Source: Phycisphaerae bacterium (GTDB lineage Bacteria; Planctomycetota; Phycisphaerae; UBA1845; Fen-1342). From it: a stretch of 8,631 bases of DNA. Of the stretch, positions 5,895 to 8,631 are shown in pieces. How positions within the stretch are numbered: position 1 is the stretch's first letter; every line of letters begins with the position of its first letter. The position numbers and the translations under genes are program-made. The notes beneath the pieces were generated by a model. The model was not told where the DNA came from, searched no databases, and was given only the letters and a program-made list of their open reading frames with translations. The stretch lies in NCBI GenBank assembly GCA_022842805.1, contig JALHOX010000189.1, positions 1 to 8,631 of the forward strand, written 5' to 3'.

Positions 5895-6965
5895 TCAGGA
5901 TGGATCCGCCGTCAGCGCCGGCCCGGTGTCGACGACCTCGAAATCCCGCCCGTAAACCTGCTTCAATTGCCGCAGTTCGTCATCATTCCAGCGCGCGTCC
6001 GGCGCACCCGACACATACCAATTCGAACCGTTGTCGGCCACGATCATGCCATAGCGCTTCATCGCCCGCAGAATCACCTGCACGTTCGCGCTGAATCCGC
6101 TGATATCAAAATCCGCTTTTAATCGCACCCGCAGCCCCATCGGCGGCAGATTCGGATCGGTGTTGCTGCTCGCGAAATGCGTCGCCGGCAGAATCGCCGC
6201 ACGCTGCGAACGACTGACGGTGAATCGCAGCGCGTGGCGAATTTCGCCCTGCTCGACCACTTCGTCGTAGCGCACCAGTCCCGGAAAGATCGCGAGCCCC
6301 GCCGCGTCGGCCGAGGTCCAGCCCCACGGGCGGCGGTTGTTCGACGTGAGATCCCAAATCGCGCCCGACCCGGCGCTCCACGTCCCGTCATCCTGCGGAT
6401 ACGCCGCGAACAGCTCGTAGAGCTTCTTGGCCTGCATATCGAGCAGAATCACATGCCGGTCGCCGCTGCTGTTCGGGCCGCCCTCGATCAACACGTCTAA
6501 CGGAATCGGATAGGGCCCCGCATCGCTCTCGTCGGCATAGTCGAACGAGACATTCACCCGCGGCGTCGAGGAATCGACCAGGGTGTAGGGAATGCCGATC
6601 GGAGCGCCCTCCCATTCGGTGCCAAAGTCGGGGTGCAATCCGCGCTCCGCCCCGATGCTGGCGATGAAATTCGCCGAGTTGGCGTGGACCGGATAGGCCG
6701 AGACATCGGTATTCCAGGGATTGTCCGCGGGGAACACCTGTAAGCCGCTCGCGCTCTCCGATTCGCTCACGCCCGACCCGCCCGCGGGAACATCAGAAAT
6801 CGCCCCGTCGCCGGCTCCGCCCGCGCCGCCGACATTCGTCGTGTCCGAGTTCGGGCAGCCGCCCAGCGCCAGGCAGGCAACACCCAACCCCGCGACGATC
6901 GACAGCCGGCCACAACGGATGAGGAGATAGTTTTTCACTCTTGAATTCTTGCAATTCCGTGGCAT
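5895..6965 (-). CDS. Secreted lipoprotein of an unnamed conserved family (PADNPWNTDVS type)
   Basis: This 356-residue protein has a signal peptide: basic residues to about 20, hydrophobic 21-35, lipobox LALGGC with Cys37. A Gly/Ser linker (about 45-73) follows, then one globular domain from about 75 to 350. Landmarks are FPADNPWNTDVS (78-89), IGIPYTLV, YADESDAGPYPIP (143-155), GDRHVILLD (168-176), SGAIWDL, WGWTSADAAGLAIFPGLVRYDE (as positions 214-235), HALRFTV (244-250), PPMGLRVRLK (274-283) and KRYGMIVADNGSNWYVSG (303-320). I recall similar secreted proteins in several environmental phyla but no assigned function, and I see no clear catalytic signature. The frame stays open upstream to 7304, but that part runs through a repeat element and lacks coding character. 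ATG 6965 gives a normal signal peptide. GTG 6938 is an alternative with a shorter, well-formed n-region. ATG 7004 is also possible. None has a strong Shine-Dalgarno. A -10-like AATAAT lies at 7006-7011. Confidence 0.85.
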   Translation of the reverse strand: MPRNCKNSRVKNYLLIRCGRLSIVAGLGVACLALGGCPNSDTTNVGGAGGAGDGAISDVPAGGSGVSESESASGLQVFPADNPWNTDVSAYPVHANSANFIASIGAERGLHPDFGTEWEGAPIGIPYTLVDSSTPRVNVSFDYADESDAGPYPIPLDVLIEGGPNSSGDRHVILLDMQAKKLYELFAAYPQDDGTWSAGSGAIWDLTSNNRRPWGWTSADAAGLAIFPGLVRYDEVVEQGEIRHALRFTVSRSQRAAILPATHFASSNTDPNLPPMGLRVRLKADFDISGFSANVQVILRAMKRYGMIVADNGSNWYVSGAPDARWNDDELRQLKQVYGRDFEVVDTGPALTADPS

Positions 6966-7085
6966 CGCCGCTTCGCGAATCGTGCGCGATGCCCGCGCGC
7001 CCATAATTATTCCCGCTGCATTGTGGCAAGTTCGACAAGGGATTCGCCACCAATGGTCGAGCGGCCCGGAAGAGTTCGCCGATCG

Positions 7086-7162
7086 CAGTAGCGGCCGGCG
7101 TCCTCGTCGGCCTGCGAGCCGCAGGCCGCTACTGTTCGTCGGTCTTTGAGCCGCAGGCCGCT
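7086..7162. repeat. REP-like palindromic repeat element
   Basis: Two imperfect 27-bp direct copies lie at 7104-7130 and 7136-7162 (32-bp period, 3 mismatches), sharing the identical core GAGCCGCAGGCCGCT (7116-7130 and 7148-7162). The first copy is also palindromic: GGCCTGC (7109-7115) pairs with GCAGGCC (7121-7127) across a 5-nt loop. A second, competing stem joins CAGTAGCGGCC (7086-7096) and GGCCGCTACTG (7124-7134). GC-rich extragenic palindromes of this size are typical of dispersed REP/BIME-like repeats. Whether it is dispersed cannot be seen in one window. Confidence 0.75.
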
Positions 7163-7221
7163 GCGAGGTGCAAACGCTCGCGACAAATCGCTGCTCCGTT
7201 TGGAATCGCCCGCTTCGCCCG

Positions 7222-7250
7222 TTGCCGCCGCCCGCAGTGTTGCTTCTAAT
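7222..7250 (+). promoter_or_regulatory. Candidate promoter of the YbjQ operon
   Basis: TTGCCG (7222-7227), 17 bp, then TCTAAT (7245-7250). The -35 matches 4 of 6 positions and the -10 matches 5 of 6, with the mismatch at the important second base. It would give a 5' leader of about 50 nt before ATG 7307. It lies just after the repeat element. Confidence 0.4.
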
Positions 7251-7306
7251 GTGTAAATGCGCCGCATTCGCCGCGACGCACACATGATTCGAGGGAGCAG
7301 CCACCG

Positions 7307-7621
7307 ATGATCCTCGTCAACACCGAGACAATCCCCGGCCGCACGATCGTGCAGGTCAAGGGCCTCGTGCAGGGCAACACCATCCGCGCCAAGCACTTCG
7401 GCCGCGACATCGCCGCCGGATTTAAGAACCTGATCGGCGGCGAGCTGAAGGGCTACACCGAGCTGCTGACCGAGGCCCGTCGCCAGGCGCTGGAGCGCAT
7501 GATCGGCCAGGCCCACGAGCTGGGCGCCAACGCCGTCGTGAACGTGCGTTTCACCACCAGCTCCATCACCCAGGGCGCCGCCGAGCTATACGCCTACGGA
7601 ACTGCCGTCACCGTGGAGTAA
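7307..7621 (+). CDS. ybjQ: YbjQ/UPF0145 (DUF74) family protein, soluble
   Basis: This 104-residue protein is a complete single YbjQ domain. It shows TIPGRTIVQVKGLVQGNTI (8-26), the D-hydrophobic-AGFKNLIGGELKGY segment (34-50), the helix EARRQALERMIGQAHELGANAVVNVRF (56-82) and the closing strand AYGTAVTV (96-103). The length and all landmarks match E. coli YbjQ. Family members are small cytoplasmic proteins that form homo-oligomers (pentamers in solved structures). The label 'heavy-metal-binding' attached to the family is putative and no Cys/His cluster is visible here. The start ATG follows GAGGGAG (7291-7297) by 9 bp. It is the first gene of a tight operon: the next start is 6 bp after its TAA. 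Confidence 0.93.
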   Translation: MILVNTETIPGRTIVQVKGLVQGNTIRAKHFGRDIAAGFKNLIGGELKGYTELLTEARRQALERMIGQAHELGANAVVNVRFTTSSITQGAAELYAYGTAVTVE

Positions 7622-7627
7622 TCAGCC

Positions 7628-8110
7628 ATGCCGTTCTGGTTAGAAATGGTGATCCAGTTCGCCCCCGTGGTCGTTCTGCTAACGCTGGGCTACTTCGTCG
7701 GCACCTGGCGTGAGCGGGCCCACTTCCGAGCGCTGGCCCGCCGCGAGGCTGAGCTGCGCGACATCCTCGTCGTCAATCTCAAAGCCGTCACCCGCCCCGA
7801 GACGGTCGCTAATGCTGAGATCGTCATGTCCGAAGCCGTCATCGCCACCGACTATTTCAAAGGCTTCGTCGCGGGCTTCCGCAACTTCATCGGCGGTCGC
7901 GTCACCTCCTACGAATCGCTCATGGAGCGCGCCCGGCGCGAAGCGCTGCTGCGCCTGCTGGATCAGACGCGCGCCATGGGCGCCAGCGAGCTTTGGAATG
8001 TTCGCTTTGAAACCGCCAATGTCCTGAAGCAGAACGGCGGCGGTAACTCGCCCGCTGTCAGCGTCGACGTCATCGCCAGCGGCACCGCCATCACCCGTCG
8101 CGCGGGCTAG
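7628..8110 (+). CDS. Membrane-anchored YbjQ/UPF0145 paralogue
   Basis: This 160-residue protein starts with one transmembrane helix (about residues 7-26, ending GYFVGTWRER). A charged linker (28-48) follows, then a YbjQ domain (about 50-157). The landmarks are NLKAV, D75-YFKGFVAGFRNFIGGRVTSYE (75-96), the helix RARREALLRLLDQTRAMGAS (101-120), LWNVRFETANV (122-132) and a closing IASGTAITRR strand (149-158). The positive residues after the helix suggest that the YbjQ domain faces the cytoplasm. A GGAG inside the end of the preceding gene (7614-7617) can serve as ribosome binding site, and the 6-bp gap implies coupling. The insert QNGGGNSPAVS (135-145) before the last strand is longer than in the soluble paralogue. 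Mixed assembly with the soluble YbjQ, or recruitment of it to the membrane, is an inference from gene order only. Confidence 0.9.
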   Translation: MPFWLEMVIQFAPVVVLLTLGYFVGTWRERAHFRALARREAELRDILVVNLKAVTRPETVANAEIVMSEAVIATDYFKGFVAGFRNFIGGRVTSYESLMERARREALLRLLDQTRAMGASELWNVRFETANVLKQNGGGNSPAVSVDVIASGTAITRRAG

Positions 8111-8112
8111 CC

Positions 8113-8631
8113 GTGTTTGGTTTTAAGCCTAAACCCAAGCACTCGGTGTTCGACGAACCGCACCTGCGCGGCAAGGCCCAGATCGACCCCTCCGAGGCGC
8201 GGGCCGCGAAAAAGCTGGATCGCGAAGCGCAGCACGCCGCCGCCCACCCCAGCGCCGAAACTCCGCGCGACAGCATCTACGACGAGCCCGATTTCCTTCC
8301 CGATCGGCCGAGTGAGCTGATCGATCAGGATTGGACCTGCTCGCGCTGCGGCTACAACCTGCGCGGGCTCATGACCGGCCATCCCTGCCCCGAATGTCGA
8401 CACATCGAGCTTTACCGTCCGCCTCCGACCGACCGTCCCACATATTCCACCTGGTTGAGCAAGCGCGCCGCCACCGTTTCAGATGCGTCCGGCTGGCGCA
8501 CCGCGTTCCTCGACGCGCTCGCGGGCGGGCCGTGGGCGGTGCTCGGGGCGTTCCTGTCGGCCAATGGCTGGGGCATGGCCGCGACGCCGCTCATGGGGTT
8601 GATCTTCTTTGGTCCGCTCTCCGAAGAGGTG
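8113..8631 (+). CDS. Zinc-ribbon membrane protein, possible PrsW/CPBP-like membrane protease, 3'-truncated
   Basis: The frame is open from GTG 8113, 2 bp after the previous TAG, to the window edge: 173 residues with no stop. Residues 1-70 are charged and probably disordered. A zinc ribbon CSRCGYNLRGLMTGHPCPEC (76-95) has Cys76, Cys79, Cys92 and Cys95 in a CxxC-12-CxxC pattern; CGYNLRGL is a wording I associate with planctomycete proteins. A hydrophobic stretch begins at about 140 (WAVLGAFL) and continues through MGLIFFGPLSEEV at the cut end. A hydrophobic run into P-L-[SV]-EE is how the first active-site motif of PrsW- or CPBP-type intramembrane proteases begins, so a membrane protease is possible. 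The rest of the motif, needed to decide, lies beyond the window. GTG has no strong Shine-Dalgarno; start by coupling to the preceding YbjQ paralogue is likely. No in-frame ATG occurs before the zinc ribbon. Confidence 0.8.
   Translation, partial: MFGFKPKPKHSVFDEPHLRGKAQIDPSEARAAKKLDREAQHAAAHPSAETPRDSIYDEPDFLPDRPSELIDQDWTCSRCGYNLRGLMTGHPCPECRHIELYRPPPTDRPTYSTWLSKRAATVSDASGWRTAFLDALAGGPWAVLGAFLSANGWGMAATPLMGLIFFGPLSEEV

Larger units (their letters stand above)
6966..7306. other. 341-bp divergent intergenic region
   Basis: The gap separates the minus-strand lipoprotein gene from the plus-strand YbjQ operon. It holds an AATAATT motif (7005-7011) that may be the lipoprotein -10, a REP-like palindromic element (about 7086-7162), and a promoter candidate (7222-7250) plus Shine-Dalgarno for the YbjQ operon. 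I find no RNA gene or convincing small ORF here. Confidence 0.7.

Noticed and set aside
7104..7162. Possible CRISPR array
   Set aside because: There are only two imperfect copies with a 5-bp gap, so no spacers, and no cas genes nearby. It is a palindromic REP-like repeat.
6966..7304. N-terminal 113-residue extension of the 356-residue lipoprotein
   Set aside because: It would pass through the palindromic repeat element and the divergent promoter region and place the signal peptide deep inside the protein.
8117..8320. 67-residue frame starting TTG at 8117
   Set aside because: It overlaps the zinc-ribbon gene in another frame. The frame from GTG 8113 carries the four Cys and stays open to the edge.

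Overview
This is a GC-rich chromosomal window with short intergenic gaps, lipoproteins of unassigned families, a 'CSRCGYNLRGL' type zinc ribbon, a beta-repeat surface protein and tandem membrane paralogues. Together these suggest a member of the Planctomycetota (perhaps a Phycisphaerae-like lineage). That placement is an inference from protein style, not from a marker-gene phylogeny. The window looks like ordinary chromosome with several poorly characterised gene families. I see no phage, transposase, CRISPR array or defence island.

Layout. (1) Bases 1-895 (+) hold the C-terminal part of a secreted or surface repeat protein with GGxGxD motifs spaced exactly 23 residues apart, followed by a long hairpin terminator (945-982). 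(2) A tRNA-Val(UAC) gene lies on the minus strand at 1045-1118. It is divergent from pheA (1184-2320, +), a bifunctional chorismate mutase/prephenate dehydratase with a C-terminal ACT domain; only 65 bp separate the two. (3) A two-gene minus-strand unit (3906 to 2344) encodes two homologous six-helix membrane proteins that share a C-terminal QMGW-LRPFIGDP signature. (4) A minus-strand Asp-rich lipoprotein with four Ig-like/Kre9-like modules (5645 to 4134) has its own strong promoter candidate (TTGACG-16-AATAAT) and a perfect 12-bp stem terminator. (5) A second minus-strand lipoprotein of an unnamed secreted family spans 6965 to 5895. (6) A 341-bp divergent gap (6966-7306) carries a REP-like palindromic repeat element. 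(7) A plus-strand operon begins at 7307: a soluble YbjQ/UPF0145 protein, a membrane-anchored YbjQ paralogue, and a truncated zinc-ribbon membrane protein. The last gene starts with GTG at 8113, is open to the window edge, and has an SEEV motif at the cut end that may be the start of a membrane-protease active site.

How the parts work together. pheA supplies phenylpyruvate for phenylalanine synthesis and is probably feedback-controlled through its ACT domain. The two lipoproteins and the repeat protein belong to the cell envelope or exterior. The YbjQ pair plus zinc-ribbon membrane protein is the most suggestive module of unknown function: a soluble oligomer-forming domain, a membrane-tethered version of it, and a polytopic protein are packed with gaps of 6 and 2 bp.
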